Source of the DNA: Bacillota bacterium
GTDB taxonomy: Bacteria; Bacillota; UBA4882; UBA10575
NCBI GenBank assembly: GCA_012838955.1
Contig: DUOH01000032.1
Location: 1 to 64,000, forward strand
DNA length: 64,000 nucleotides
Direction of reading: 5' to 3'
The notes under the pieces are model-generated. The model had not been told where the DNA came from. It saw nothing but the letters and a program-made list of their open reading frames with translations, and searched no databases. Shown here one piece after another: positions 8,002 through 16,667 of the stretch (position 1 is the stretch's first letter; each line of letters opens with the position of its first letter). Both the position numbers and the translations under genes were made by a program.

Positions 8002-8604
8002 ATGGATTATTTAATAGTGGGTTTAGGTAATCCTGGAGAAGAATACGAGTTAACCCGGCATAATGCCGGGTTTTTGGTCGTGGACCGCCTAAAGGCATTA
8101 TATCAAGTTAGGCTAAAACAGGAATGTCATGCCTTATGCGGCTGGTTTAATCTTTCAGATGACGAAGAGGCGCCTACACGTCATCGGATCATGCTGGCTA
8201 AACCTTTAACTTATATGAATTTAAGTGGAAATGCCGTTTTTGCCTTGATTAACAAGTATGGTTTTGCATTATCACGGGTAATAATAGTGTATGATGATCT
8301 ATCCCTGCCCTTTGGGGTGTTGCGCATACGTGCTCAAGGCAGTTCTGGAGGGCATAAAGGGATCGCATCCGTTATTAACAGGATCGGACCGGTGGTCCCC
8401 AGACTGAAGGTGGGAATAGGCGCGCCTCCGGAGGGCATGAGTCTGCCTGATTATGTACTTGACAAATTTTCAAAAACAGAACAAAGGATGCTACCGGAAA
8501 TTACATCAATCGCCGGGGAAGCCATAATTACTTGGGTGAAGAAAGGAACAGAAAAGGCCATGAGCATCTATAATGGAATAGTCCTGAATCCATATGAGTC
8601 TTAA
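8002..8604 (+). CDS. pth: Peptidyl-tRNA hydrolase
   Basis: A 200-residue enzyme that frees tRNA from dropped-off peptidyl-tRNA. The signature VGLGNPGEEYELTRHNAGF (6-24) contains Asn10 and catalytic His20. MLAKPLTYMNLSG, the Asp in VYDDLSLPFG and GSSGGHKGIASV are also conserved. The ATG at 8002 follows AAGAAGG. It probably shares a transcript with the L25 gene. Confidence 0.96.
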   Translation: MDYLIVGLGNPGEEYELTRHNAGFLVVDRLKALYQVRLKQECHALCGWFNLSDDEEAPTRHRIMLAKPLTYMNLSGNAVFALINKYGFALSRVIIVYDDLSLPFGVLRIRAQGSSGGHKGIASVINRIGPVVPRLKVGIGAPPEGMSLPDYVLDKFSKTEQRMLPEITSIAGEAIITWVKKGTEKAMSIYNGIVLNPYES

Positions 8605-8776
8605 CAAGAAGCAGGCATGAAAACCTGGCTCCAAAATATTGTGGTTTTTAAGATTCATGTGTACCCAGAGGATACTTTTTGTATCCGCAGTAACGTTAAT
8701 GCGCTTTGTTATGGTTTTTGTCTGGGAGACAAATGAAGACAAAGTTTTATTATATATTCATATTATATATTAGTAC

Positions 8777-8803
8777 AAAAGGCCTTTGCCAGAGGTCTTT
8801 GTT
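8777..8803 (+). terminator. Weak hairpin before mfd
   Basis: AAAGGCCT and AGGTCTTT pair with one wobble and are followed by GTTTAT. It may end the pth transcript. The rest of 8605-8830 shows no gene that I can support. Confidence 0.4.
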
Positions 8804-8830
8804 TATATTGGGACTTGAGGAGGAAACCAC

Positions 8831-11800
8831 TTGTTTGCCTGGATTACTCAGCAGATGCGAAACTGGCCCGAAGTTAAAGGGCTTTTTGCCTGTTCCACCG
8901 GGACAAAGGCGGATGGGCGTACGCGCCAAAATCAAGGAAAAAGTTTAATACAAGGGATCAGCGGAGCACAGAGACCTCTTTTATTGGCTGCTATGTGGCA
9001 TCAACTTTCAAGCCCGCTCATAGTCATTACTTTTTCTCCGACGGAAGCACAAAGGCTATCTGCTGATCTGGCGGAGATCATTGGTGCAGACTTAGTATCG
9101 GTCTTTCCCGCCTATGACCTAATGGCCCATGAAGAGGCTTATGAAAAAGAGGTGGCCGGAGCCAGGCTCTCCGTACTCAGCAGATTGCTTAAAGGAGAAG
9201 AAGATCTACTGGTTGTTACTTCCTGGCCTGCTTTGGTCAGAAAGGTCATCCCGCCAGAGGTCTTGTCTTCTTTCATCTTCCATTTGGAATTAGGGGGGGT
9301 ACTGGACCGCGATTCGTTGCTCACCAATTTGGTTACCTTGGGATATGAGCGAACTAATAAAGTCTATACTCTGGGACAGTTCAGCGTACGTGGGGATATC
9401 GTTGATATTTTTCCGCCTGATCAGGAGAATCCAGTACGTATAGAGTTTTTTGGTGATGAGATCGATTCGATTCGCCGTTTCGAGCCGGATACCCAAAAAT
9501 CCCTGGAAAATATGGAGGAGATCAGGCTATTGCCCGCGCGGGAAGGACTATGGCGGCCAGAGGATTTTCAAAAAGCCCGCCCCCGGATGGAGGAACTCTT
9601 ACAAAAGCAGGCTGAACGTTTGGAGAAACAAGCCGGTCAAAAAACAGCCGGACTTTTGAGAGAGAAGATACAGAAGCGTCTGGAACAAATCTCCGCTGGT
9701 CTGGTCTTTCCAGGCATTGACCGGTTTTTGCCATTAATCAGGGATGATTTAGGGCCTGTGTGGGCCTATATGGAACGGGCCTTTGTTGTTCTGGACGAAC
9801 CGGTCAGGGGCAGTGAATATCTACGGACTGTGGAAGAGGAGAACTCAAAGACTTTAGGTGGGTTTTTAGAGAGAGGGCTTTTGTTGCCTGAAGAGATCGG
9901 CTTATATTACAACTTGCCGGATCTGCAAAACGGTTTGGGCCGACTCTCCTCCATTCAGTCATCTGTTTTGGGCAGGTCGTTAAAGGGGTTTGATCCGGTC
10001 AATACGATCTTGTTGCCTATACGACCGGCTCCGGAGTTTGGGGGTCAGCCCAAAAGGTTTTTGGAGGAAGTGAAGACCAGAATTAAAGGGAAATGGATAG
10101 TTGGTATCGCTGTTTCCGGGGAAGAGCGGCTGAATAACTTAAGAGAAGCGCTTAGAGATGAAGGCTTGAACCCGATCAAAGCGGATCGTTCTCTGTCTCC
10201 TGCCTCAGGCCAGGTTTATCTCTTGGATGCCTCCCTTTCCACAGGTTTTGAATTACCCCATGAACATCTGGTCATTTTTTCCGAGGCGGAGGTTTTCGGC
10301 CGTACTCGCCTGCGCAAAAAGGTAAGGACGAAATTTGGCAAGGAAGGAATCCGCGTTACTGATATCACCGAATTGCAGGTAGGAGACTATGTCGTCCATA
10401 TCAATCACGGAATCGGAAAGTATTTAGGGCTCAAGAATTTACAGATCGGGGGAGGAAACAGGGATTATTTGGAAGTGAAATATGCGGAAGGGGATCGACT
10501 GTTTGTCCCTACTGATCAAGTACACTTACTCCAGAGATATGTGGGTTTGGAAGATTCCGCGCCGAAGGTTAACCGCTTGGGCGGATCCGAATGGCAGAGG
10601 GCAAAAAACAAAGTCAAGGAATCCGTGGCGGAAATGGCAGATAAGTTATTGGTTCTCTATGCCGACCGGTATACGGCTCAAGGTTATGCTTTCCCGCCGG
10701 ATAGTAATTGGCAACAAGAATTCGAGGCCTCCTTTGTTTATGAAGAAACCCCGGATCAACTTCGGGCCTTGGCAGAGATCAAAAAGGATATGGAGTCATC
10801 GCGTCCAATGGATCGGTTACTCTGCGGCGATGTGGGATACGGTAAAACAGAGGTGGCGATTAGAGCCGCTTTTAAGGCTATTACCGGGGGAAAACAAGTA
10901 GCGTTCTTGGTTCCCACTACAATCCTGGCGCAACAGCATTTTCAAACAATAACACAGCGCTTTAGCGGATATCCAATTAAAATTGCGGTTTTAAGTCGTT
11001 TTCAGTCGTCTTCCGAACAAGAAGCAATTGCCAAAGGGTTGAGACAGGGCACTATCGATTTGGTGATCGGGACTCATCGTTTACTCTCCAAGGATATAGT
11101 CTTTAAAGATTTGGGATTATTGATCGTGGATGAGGAACAAAAATTTGGGGTATCTCATAAGGAGAGGTTGAAGGAGTTGAGAAAGAATGTAGATGCCCTG
11201 ACTCTCACGGCGACTCCGATTCCTAGAACTCTACACATGTCATTAGTGGGGATCAGGGATATGAGTGTAATCGAGACTCCCCCGGAAGAACGTTATCCGG
11301 TGAGAACTTATGTGCTGGAGTTTAATGAGGAGATCATTATTGAGGCGATCAAGAGGGAGTTGGATCGCGGGGGACAAATCTTCTTTGTCTATAATCGGGT
11401 AGAGACGATTGAACGAATGGCCTCCTACCTTCAACATTTAATTCCTGAGGCCCGGATTGAAATCGCTCATGGGCAGATGCATGAGGATGCCTTGGAAGAC
11501 GTAATGCTTAGTTTCTATGAAGGTTCAGCAGATATTCTGCTCTGTACCACAATTATTGAGAATGGGCTGGATATTGCAAATGTAAACACCATAATTGTTT
11601 ATGATGCCGATCGGTTGGGCTTATCCCAACTTTACCAACTGAGAGGAAGAGTAGGGCGGAGCAACCGGGTGGCTTATGCTTATTTCACGTACAGGAAGGA
11701 TCGGGTGTTGGGGGAAGCGGCGGAGAAAAGACTGGCTGCAATCAGAGATTTTACAGATTTAGGATCCGGATTTAAGATAGCCTTGCGTGATTTGGAGATC

Positions 11801-12385
11801 AGGGGGGCAGGCAATCTTCTAGGTCCGGAGCAGCATGGGCATATCGCCACAGTAGGTTTTGATCTTTACTGTCGTCTCTTAGAAGAGGCCATTAGGGAGC
11901 GTCGAGGCGAGAAGAAGCCAGAATTACCCGAGCCTACCATTGAGTTGTCTGTTGATGCCTATATTCCGGATAACTATATAAACGATCCTGGGCAGAAGGT
12001 TGAGATCTACAAGAAGATCGCGGCGATTTCCACTTTTGAAGAAGCGGATGAAGTGGCGGACGAGATTGAGGACAGGTTTGGCGCCCCTCCTGCACCTGTC
12101 ATCAACTTATTAGAGATCGCCCGTTTGAAGATCTATGCCAAACTCTTAGGACTTGCCACTATTGCCTCGGAAAAGGGAGATTTTATTGCCCGTCCGGTGC
12201 CGGGTTTAAGTCTCAACCCCGAACGAGTTGCTTCCTTATTAGTAAACTTCCGCGGAGAGGTCAGGTATCAGCCCGGGCGACAACCGGTGCTTAGATGGAA
12301 AATAGCGGGTAAGAGCCATCACCAGGTCTGGCGCCTCCTCAAGGATTCCCTGGCATTTTTGCTGGATGAGGGAAGGTCAGCATAA
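8831..12385 (+). CDS. mfd: Transcription-repair coupling factor Mfd
   Basis: The 1184 residues are the usual Mfd length. The N-terminal UvrB-homology region (about 1-330) includes LVTLGYERTNKVYTLGQF and RGDIVDIFPP. A CarD-like RNA-polymerase-interacting domain (about 510-580) contains VGDYVVHINHGIGKYLGL. The RecG-like translocase has Walker A GDVGYGKTE (about 665-673), DEEQ (about 766) and TATPIPRTLHMSL. The C-terminal D7 domain follows. It removes polymerase stalled at lesions and recruits UvrA. The start is TTG at 8831 after GAGGAGG. The mfd-spoVT order is common in Firmicutes. Confidence 0.97.
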   Translation: MFAWITQQMRNWPEVKGLFACSTGTKADGRTRQNQGKSLIQGISGAQRPLLLAAMWHQLSSPLIVITFSPTEAQRLSADLAEIIGADLVSVFPAYDLMAHEEAYEKEVAGARLSVLSRLLKGEEDLLVVTSWPALVRKVIPPEVLSSFIFHLELGGVLDRDSLLTNLVTLGYERTNKVYTLGQFSVRGDIVDIFPPDQENPVRIEFFGDEIDSIRRFEPDTQKSLENMEEIRLLPAREGLWRPEDFQKARPRMEELLQKQAERLEKQAGQKTAGLLREKIQKRLEQISAGLVFPGIDRFLPLIRDDLGPVWAYMERAFVVLDEPVRGSEYLRTVEEENSKTLGGFLERGLLLPEEIGLYYNLPDLQNGLGRLSSIQSSVLGRSLKGFDPVNTILLPIRPAPEFGGQPKRFLEEVKTRIKGKWIVGIAVSGEERLNNLREALRDEGLNPIKADRSLSPASGQVYLLDASLSTGFELPHEHLVIFSEAEVFGRTRLRKKVRTKFGKEGIRVTDITELQVGDYVVHINHGIGKYLGLKNLQIGGGNRDYLEVKYAEGDRLFVPTDQVHLLQRYVGLEDSAPKVNRLGGSEWQRAKNKVKESVAEMADKLLVLYADRYTAQGYAFPPDSNWQQEFEASFVYEETPDQLRALAEIKKDMESSRPMDRLLCGDVGYGKTEVAIRAAFKAITGGKQVAFLVPTTILAQQHFQTITQRFSGYPIKIAVLSRFQSSSEQEAIAKGLRQGTIDLVIGTHRLLSKDIVFKDLGLLIVDEEQKFGVSHKERLKELRKNVDALTLTATPIPRTLHMSLVGIRDMSVIETPPEERYPVRTYVLEFNEEIIIEAIKRELDRGGQIFFVYNRVETIERMASYLQHLIPEARIEIAHGQMHEDALEDVMLSFYEGSADILLCTTIIENGLDIANVNTIIVYDADRLGLSQLYQLRGRVGRSNRVAYAYFTYRKDRVLGEAAEKRLAAIRDFTDLGSGFKIALRDLEIRGAGNLLGPEQHGHIATVGFDLYCRLLEEAIRERRGEKKPELPEPTIELSVDAYIPDNYINDPGQKVEIYKKIAAISTFEEADEVADEIEDRFGAPPAPVINLLEIARLKIYAKLLGLATIASEKGDFIARPVPGLSLNPERVASLLVNFRGEVRYQPGRQPVLRWKIAGKSHHQVWRLLKDSLAFLLDEGRSA

Positions 12386-12478
12386 ATAGAAAGTATATTC
12401 ATCTAGAGACAGGGTAAGATAAAAAAGGAATCCCACCGCTAAAACCAAGGGAAGATGACTTTTCAAGCATGGTTCCAA

Positions 12479-12506
12479 TGAATAATCCTGCCGGTTAAAG
12501 TATATA
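12479..12506 (+). promoter_or_regulatory. Possible sigma-G-type promoter for spoVT
   Basis: TGAATA (12479-12484) resembles a sigma-G -35 and GTATATA (12500-12506) loosely resembles its -10, with 15 bases between. In Bacillus subtilis spoVT is transcribed by sigma-G. The match is weak; TATAAT at 12503 has no good sigma-A partner. Confidence 0.25.
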
Positions 12507-12606
12507 ATAAAATAGCAAAAGCAGGAAAAAATAAAGAGCAGACCAGGGAGGAAGGTTGGAGAGGGAGGCGGCTGGCGATTCCGCAGAAGGAGGGAAAAAA
12601 TAGAGG

Positions 12607-13170
12607 ATGAAGGCAACTGGAATAGTCCGGAGAATCGATGACCTGGGTCGAGTGGTAATCCCCAAGGAAATACGGAGAACCCTCCGGATCAGAGAGGGAG
12701 ATCCTCTGGAAATCTTTGTTGACCGCGAAGGAGAGGTAATTCTAAAAAAGTATTCGCCCATCGGTGAATTGGGGGACTTTGCCAAAGAATATGCGGAATC
12801 CCTGCATGAATCCACCGGACATATCGCCTTAATCGCCGATAGGGATATTGTGGTAGCGGTGGCGGGAGCTTCCAAAAAAGAGTTTTTAGATAAAGCAATC
12901 TCCAAGGCTGTGGAAAGCGCCATTGAAGACCGGAGAGTGGTTCTGATGCCTAAACCCGGGGATCATAAATACTGTGAAACCTGTGCCGTTTTGGATGATG
13001 AAGGGGAGTGTGATTTTACCGCACAGGTTATAGCGCCTATTATTGCTGAAGGGGATCCCATCGGCGCAGTTATATTAACCTCCAGGGAACCGGGGGTAGT
13101 CATGGGAGATATGGAACTTAAAATCGCCGAAACCGCCGCTGGGTTTCTGGCCAAACAGATGGAGCAATAG
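12607..13170 (+). CDS. spoVT: Stage V sporulation protein T
   Basis: A 187-residue regulator. The N-terminal AbrB-type swapped-hairpin DNA-binding domain (1-50) reads MKATGIVRRIDDLGRVVIPK and continues EIRRTLRIREGDPLEI. The rest (about 55-187) is the GAF-like domain that separates SpoVT (about 178 residues) from AbrB (about 95). In Bacillus it adjusts forespore gene expression under sigma-G. It lies 221 bases after mfd. Confidence 0.95.
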   Translation: MKATGIVRRIDDLGRVVIPKEIRRTLRIREGDPLEIFVDREGEVILKKYSPIGELGDFAKEYAESLHESTGHIALIADRDIVVAVAGASKKEFLDKAISKAVESAIEDRRVVLMPKPGDHKYCETCAVLDDEGECDFTAQVIAPIIAEGDPIGAVILTSREPGVVMGDMELKIAETAAGFLAKQMEQ

Positions 13171-13299
13171 AATAGCCTACCGGTTCAGGAAAACAACGGA
13201 AAGTTTTATGCAGAGGCTGCGTGCGTAATCAAGTAACAATCGAAAGAAAAGAATAGAAGCGCTCTGTATAGGCGTACGCGTGATGAACAATAGTTTTGA

Positions 13300-13321
13300 A
13301 ACCCCGGAATGACCCGGGGTT
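13300..13321 (-). terminator. Hairpin at the 3' end of the minus-strand gene
   Basis: AACCCCGG (13300-13307) pairs with CCGGGGTT (13314-13321). The T-tract on the minus strand is weak. Confidence 0.45.
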
Positions 13322-13326
13322 ACCAA

Positions 13327-13719
13327 CTATTTGGGACGAGTTGGCGCCATCATCCCGAGCAGGCTGGTTAGTAAAGCCGGACTGAATGGTTGGTTTCCCC
13401 CGTGCGATGCTGAAGTGATGAGTGGCCATAAAGTCATTAGTTGCTGAAGTGCAGGGTTTTGGGATTGCCCTACATAGAAACTGATTAACTGCCATAATTG
13501 ATCTGTGTTTAACTGACCATTCTGATCAAAGACTTTCAGTAATAGGTTCAGCACTTCTTGTCCTTTGGGACTTAGTTTGGGCGCTACTTCCCGGAGGGCT
13601 TCCAGATCTTCCGGAGGTAACCCTGCTTTCTTCTGAGGTTCCTCATTTTCCTTTTTTCCTAGAGAACGTCTTTTATACACACGTTTACGAGGAAAGATCT
13701 TTTCTTCATTTTCGGACAT
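13327..13719 (-). CDS. Uncharacterised small protein
   Basis: A 130-residue protein not recognised from any family. The N-terminus is very basic and charged (RKRVYKRRSLGKK), and the rest is predicted mostly helical with a Gln/Leu-rich middle (LNTDQLWQLISFYVGQ). There is no signal peptide or obvious membrane segment. A textbook AAGGAGG lies upstream of the ATG on the minus strand and a hairpin follows the stop, so I believe it is expressed. It lies between spoVT and the TM1266-type regulator, on the opposite strand. Confidence 0.7.
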   Translation of the reverse strand: MSENEEKIFPRKRVYKRRSLGKKENEEPQKKAGLPPEDLEALREVAPKLSPKGQEVLNLLLKVFDQNGQLNTDQLWQLISFYVGQSQNPALQQLMTLWPLITSASHGGNQPFSPALLTSLLGMMAPTRPK

Positions 13720-13807
13720 ACCTGTACCTCCTTGCCCGATGTTTACTTCAAGGTATGCGCTTTTCGGGAAAGAAGTGTCTGTCCAGTAAAAGATGGAGGG
13801 TTAGTCT

Positions 13808-14050
13808 ATGGAAATCAAGTTGACAGTGGTAGGACTAATGGTTAATAACCGGTCTGGTTCCGCGCCAAAAGTGCAGGAGATCATCACCAGGCATGGTACG
13901 GATATCCTTTGCCGGATGGGGGTACCGACTCAAGATAAAGAGAATGGGTTAATTACTTTGGTCATGGACGGGCCTGAGACCTCCATCCAAGAATTAATCA
14001 GCGATCTACAAGTCACAGAAGACGTTGTTGTACAGGCAATGTCTTTCTAG
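13808..14050 (+). CDS. TM1266-family putative iron-only hydrogenase regulator
   Basis: An 80-residue ACT-like protein. VVGLMVNNRSGSAPKVQEII and the later GRMGVP-like segment (CRMGVPTQDKENGLITLVMDG) match the TM1266 family, often annotated as the iron-only hydrogenase system regulator because it occurs beside hydE/hydF/hydG. None of these maturation genes is in this window, so its link to a hydrogenase is by family only. A strong terminator follows. Confidence 0.8.
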   Translation: MEIKLTVVGLMVNNRSGSAPKVQEIITRHGTDILCRMGVPTQDKENGLITLVMDGPETSIQELISDLQVTEDVVVQAMSF

Positions 14051-14102
14051 CAAATGCTTGAACTTCACACGCGCCCAGGCGCGTGCTGGCCATTATAGAC
14101 AT

Positions 14103-14137
14103 AAAAAAGTGTTACACATAAAGTGTAACACTTTTTT
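14103..14137 (+). terminator. Perfect bidirectional terminator
   Basis: AAAAAAGTGTTACAC (14103-14117) pairs with GTGTAACACTTTTTT (14123-14137) over 15 bp with a 5-base loop. It serves both converging genes. A G+C-rich hairpin, CACGCGCC with GGCGCGTG, lies just before it. Confidence 0.93.
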
Positions 14138-14233
14138 GTATAATGAACGTAAAAAGAAAGGTTGGTAACGGATTGCCACTTCAATGGCGGAGTTCCCGTC
14201 ATCCATACAGACAAGCGCCAGCAAGTAACGGCT

Positions 14234-14944
14234 TTATCCGAAGGATATTTCCTTAATAATTAAAGGCAATTCTTCCAGGGAACATTGAAAGTCCGGTTTG
14301 ACCTGTATCTCCCCTCTACTTATTAAGTGGTCCGTAATCAGGCAGGTTTTCATCCCGAGGTATGAGGCGACCAGATCTTCCTCCATATCATTACCGATCA
14401 TCATACACTCATGAGGATTTACCTCAAGACGCTCTATGATTTCCTGGTAGTATTCGCGGTTGGGTTTGCAAAAATGCATATCTTCTAGAGCAGTAATCAG
14501 TCGAAAAGGGATCTCATGGCAATTGATCCAAGCCAGTCTTTCTACAATGGCTTGAAGGGGAAAGAGAGGATTTGTCGCTAAAGTTACGGAAAATCCTTCT
14601 CGTAGCGCATAATCAAGCACCAGGCGTGGTGTGTCCGTTGGTGACAAATGTTTTTTTAGCTTCGGAAAGTCGCGGTCATAAAATCTTTGAAAGATGGGCT
14701 CTAATTCTGGGCGGGAAATGCCCATTCGTTCTGTGAAATCCCTCCAAAACACTTCTTCGTTGGTGAGGTTGGGATCAAGGCTGTTTACCATCGCCATAGT
14801 GCTGGCCATTAGCTGGGCGCAAAATTCCTTCTTTGGAATATTCGGAAAATGTAAAGCTAAAGCATGTATATAGTGTTTCATAAAAAAATCCAGGTCGATC
14901 GGGAGTAATGTCCCGTCTAAATCAAAGAGTAAATGCTTGATCAT
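14234..14944 (-). CDS. HAD-superfamily hydrolase
   Basis: A 236-residue phosphohydrolase of the haloacid dehalogenase superfamily. Motif I is FDLDGTLLPID near residues 7-17, motif II is the Thr in TLATNPLFP, the conserved Lys lies in FCKPNREYY and motif IV is IGNDMEEDL. The cap domain is helical. NPLFPLQAI and the wider pattern resemble YjjG/phosphoglycolate-type enzymes, but the substrate is unknown. It is transcribed away from the rhomboid gene. Confidence 0.85.
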   Translation of the reverse strand: MIKHLLFDLDGTLLPIDLDFFMKHYIHALALHFPNIPKKEFCAQLMASTMAMVNSLDPNLTNEEVFWRDFTERMGISRPELEPIFQRFYDRDFPKLKKHLSPTDTPRLVLDYALREGFSVTLATNPLFPLQAIVERLAWINCHEIPFRLITALEDMHFCKPNREYYQEIIERLEVNPHECMMIGNDMEEDLVASYLGMKTCLITDHLISRGEIQVKPDFQCSLEELPLIIKEISFG

Positions 14945-15129
14945 TAAGTTCTTCCTTTCTCTTTTTTTGAAATTAAATGAAGCTCATGGCCGACAGTAAA
15001 TTTTTGTTGCGCAGACAAATTCTTATAATTATTCTACCTTTATCCATCCTTTTCCTCCCCGACTATCGCAGTTCCGGAAAGAGGGATTAAATAACGGACA
15101 CCGAATATCCAAGTGAGGAGGTTACTCCA

Positions 15130-16569
15130 GTGAAATCAATGGGATTAGTGGAACGAATTTGCGCACTAGGATATGAAGAGACGCCCGTGGAGGAAATAGG
15201 GTATAGGGTCTTTCTACGGAAAGAACCGTTTCTGCGCAAAGTTTTTGTCTTAAGTGATAACGGCGACGATTTCCTCGAATGGAAAGAGTTTTTAAAGAGA
15301 AGAGTCTTACCTTTGCAGAGCGGGGAGTCAGCTTTCACCGTAGCTCTCCTCCTGCCGCCTGGAGAGAAGGTTAGCCCCTTCTTGGCGGAGTATGGTTGGG
15401 TTGAGACTATATGGAGCACTACCGGTTATGGGGTAAAGACCATAAAAAAGGAATCAAGCGCAGAACAGCATTGGATGATCGAGGAAAGATTAATCTCTTC
15501 AACGCTTTATCCGGTTCCGCAACAACAAAAAGAAGAGGTCGTGATCTATAAGGGCTCTATCCTTCCTTATCTGCTGTTGGCAGTTAATCTCTTGCTGTTT
15601 ATATTAACCATGATGCATGGTAATAGTCAAGATATAGAGGTCTTGATTAGAATGGGCGCCAAATACAACCCAGGAATTTGGCTGGGTGAATGGTGGCGGC
15701 TATTCACCCCGCTCTTTCTGCACGCCGGGTTCTTACATTTTTCTATGAATTCGTATGCCCTTTATCAATTAGGAGTAGTGGTTGAACGGCTCTTTGGGAG
15801 AGGAAGATTCTTCTTCATCTATTTCTGCTCTGGAATTTTTGGCTCAGCCGCTGGCGCCTTCTTTCGTCCCGAGGTAATCTCCGTAGGGGCTTCAGGGGCG
15901 ATCTTTGGCCTGTTCGGTGCCTTAGTATATTTTGGGCTGAGAAAGCCGGCAGCTTCCCGCAGGTTTTTTGGACGGTCGCTCTGGGTGACCATTGGGGTCA
16001 ATCTCTTGCTGGGTTTTATAATTCCGGGTATTGATTATATTGCGCACCTGGGGGGACTAGTGGGGGGGATATTATGCGCTGCTGCCATCGGTCTTGGGCA
16101 AAAAGACTTTCTTAGAAAAAGATGGTTTTGGCAGGGTGCTTGCTTACTTTCTTTTTCCGTAGTGGTCTGGCTGGCGTTGACTCCGCCGGCAGTGAATTGG
16201 TATCAACCGTTTGAAGAGGGAAGAATTGCTCTGCAACAGGGGAATACCGCTCAGGCCATCAGCAGCCTGGAAGAGAGTTATCATTTGAAGCCCGATAATT
16301 CTTTGGTCCGGACTTATCTCTTGCAGGCTTATATATCCAGCCTGCCTCAGTTGTACAAAGAGAAAGATTCAGAAGCAATAATCCGGACTTATCAGCGGAT
16401 GATTCAGATCGAAGATTACTGGGTATATCATTTTAACTTAGGAAGGACTTATTTTTATCAGCAGCAGTATGCGGCCGCCAAGAGGGAATTTGTAGAGGTC
16501 CTGAGGTTAAACCCGGAAAATCAAGATGCCCGCCGGATCCTGCAAATATTGGAGGAGCATGGATACTGA
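15130..16569 (+). CDS. Rhomboid-family intramembrane protease with TPR tail
   Basis: A 479-residue membrane protein. A soluble N-terminal region (about 1-145) precedes a six-helix rhomboid core. The catalytic Ser lies in GASGAIFG (about 254-261), the His in YIAHLGGLVGG (about 304-314), and the L1-loop motif is EWWRLFTPLFLHAG. Tetratricopeptide repeats follow (about 362-479, ending FVEVLRLNPENQDARRIL). The same N-domain/rhomboid/TPR order is found in Bacillus YqgP (GluP). The GTG start at 15130 follows GAGGAGG. Confidence 0.9.
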   Translation: MKSMGLVERICALGYEETPVEEIGYRVFLRKEPFLRKVFVLSDNGDDFLEWKEFLKRRVLPLQSGESAFTVALLLPPGEKVSPFLAEYGWVETIWSTTGYGVKTIKKESSAEQHWMIEERLISSTLYPVPQQQKEEVVIYKGSILPYLLLAVNLLLFILTMMHGNSQDIEVLIRMGAKYNPGIWLGEWWRLFTPLFLHAGFLHFSMNSYALYQLGVVVERLFGRGRFFFIYFCSGIFGSAAGAFFRPEVISVGASGAIFGLFGALVYFGLRKPAASRRFFGRSLWVTIGVNLLLGFIIPGIDYIAHLGGLVGGILCAAAIGLGQKDFLRKRWFWQGACLLSFSVVVWLALTPPAVNWYQPFEEGRIALQQGNTAQAISSLEESYHLKPDNSLVRTYLLQAYISSLPQLYKEKDSEAIIRTYQRMIQIEDYWVYHFNLGRTYFYQQQYAAAKREFVEVLRLNPENQDARRILQILEEHGY

Positions 16570-16590
16570 GGAGATCTGAAGACCGGAGAG

Positions 16591-16625
16591 GGCTCCCCAT
16601 AACTATTCCGCTTTATGGGGAGCTT
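16591..16625. terminator. Hairpin between converging rhomboid and cimA genes
   Basis: GCTCCCCATAA (16592-16602) pairs with TTATGGGGAGC (16613-16623), 11 bp. T-runs on both sides are short, so termination may be inefficient. Confidence 0.6.
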
Positions 16626-16667
16626 TACGAAGGTTATTATCTGAACTCCACTAAACAGGGAGGGTAT

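Noticed and set aside
10482-10901. A 139-codon plus-strand frame inside mfd
   Set aside because: It is an out-of-frame shadow of the conserved mfd translocase region.
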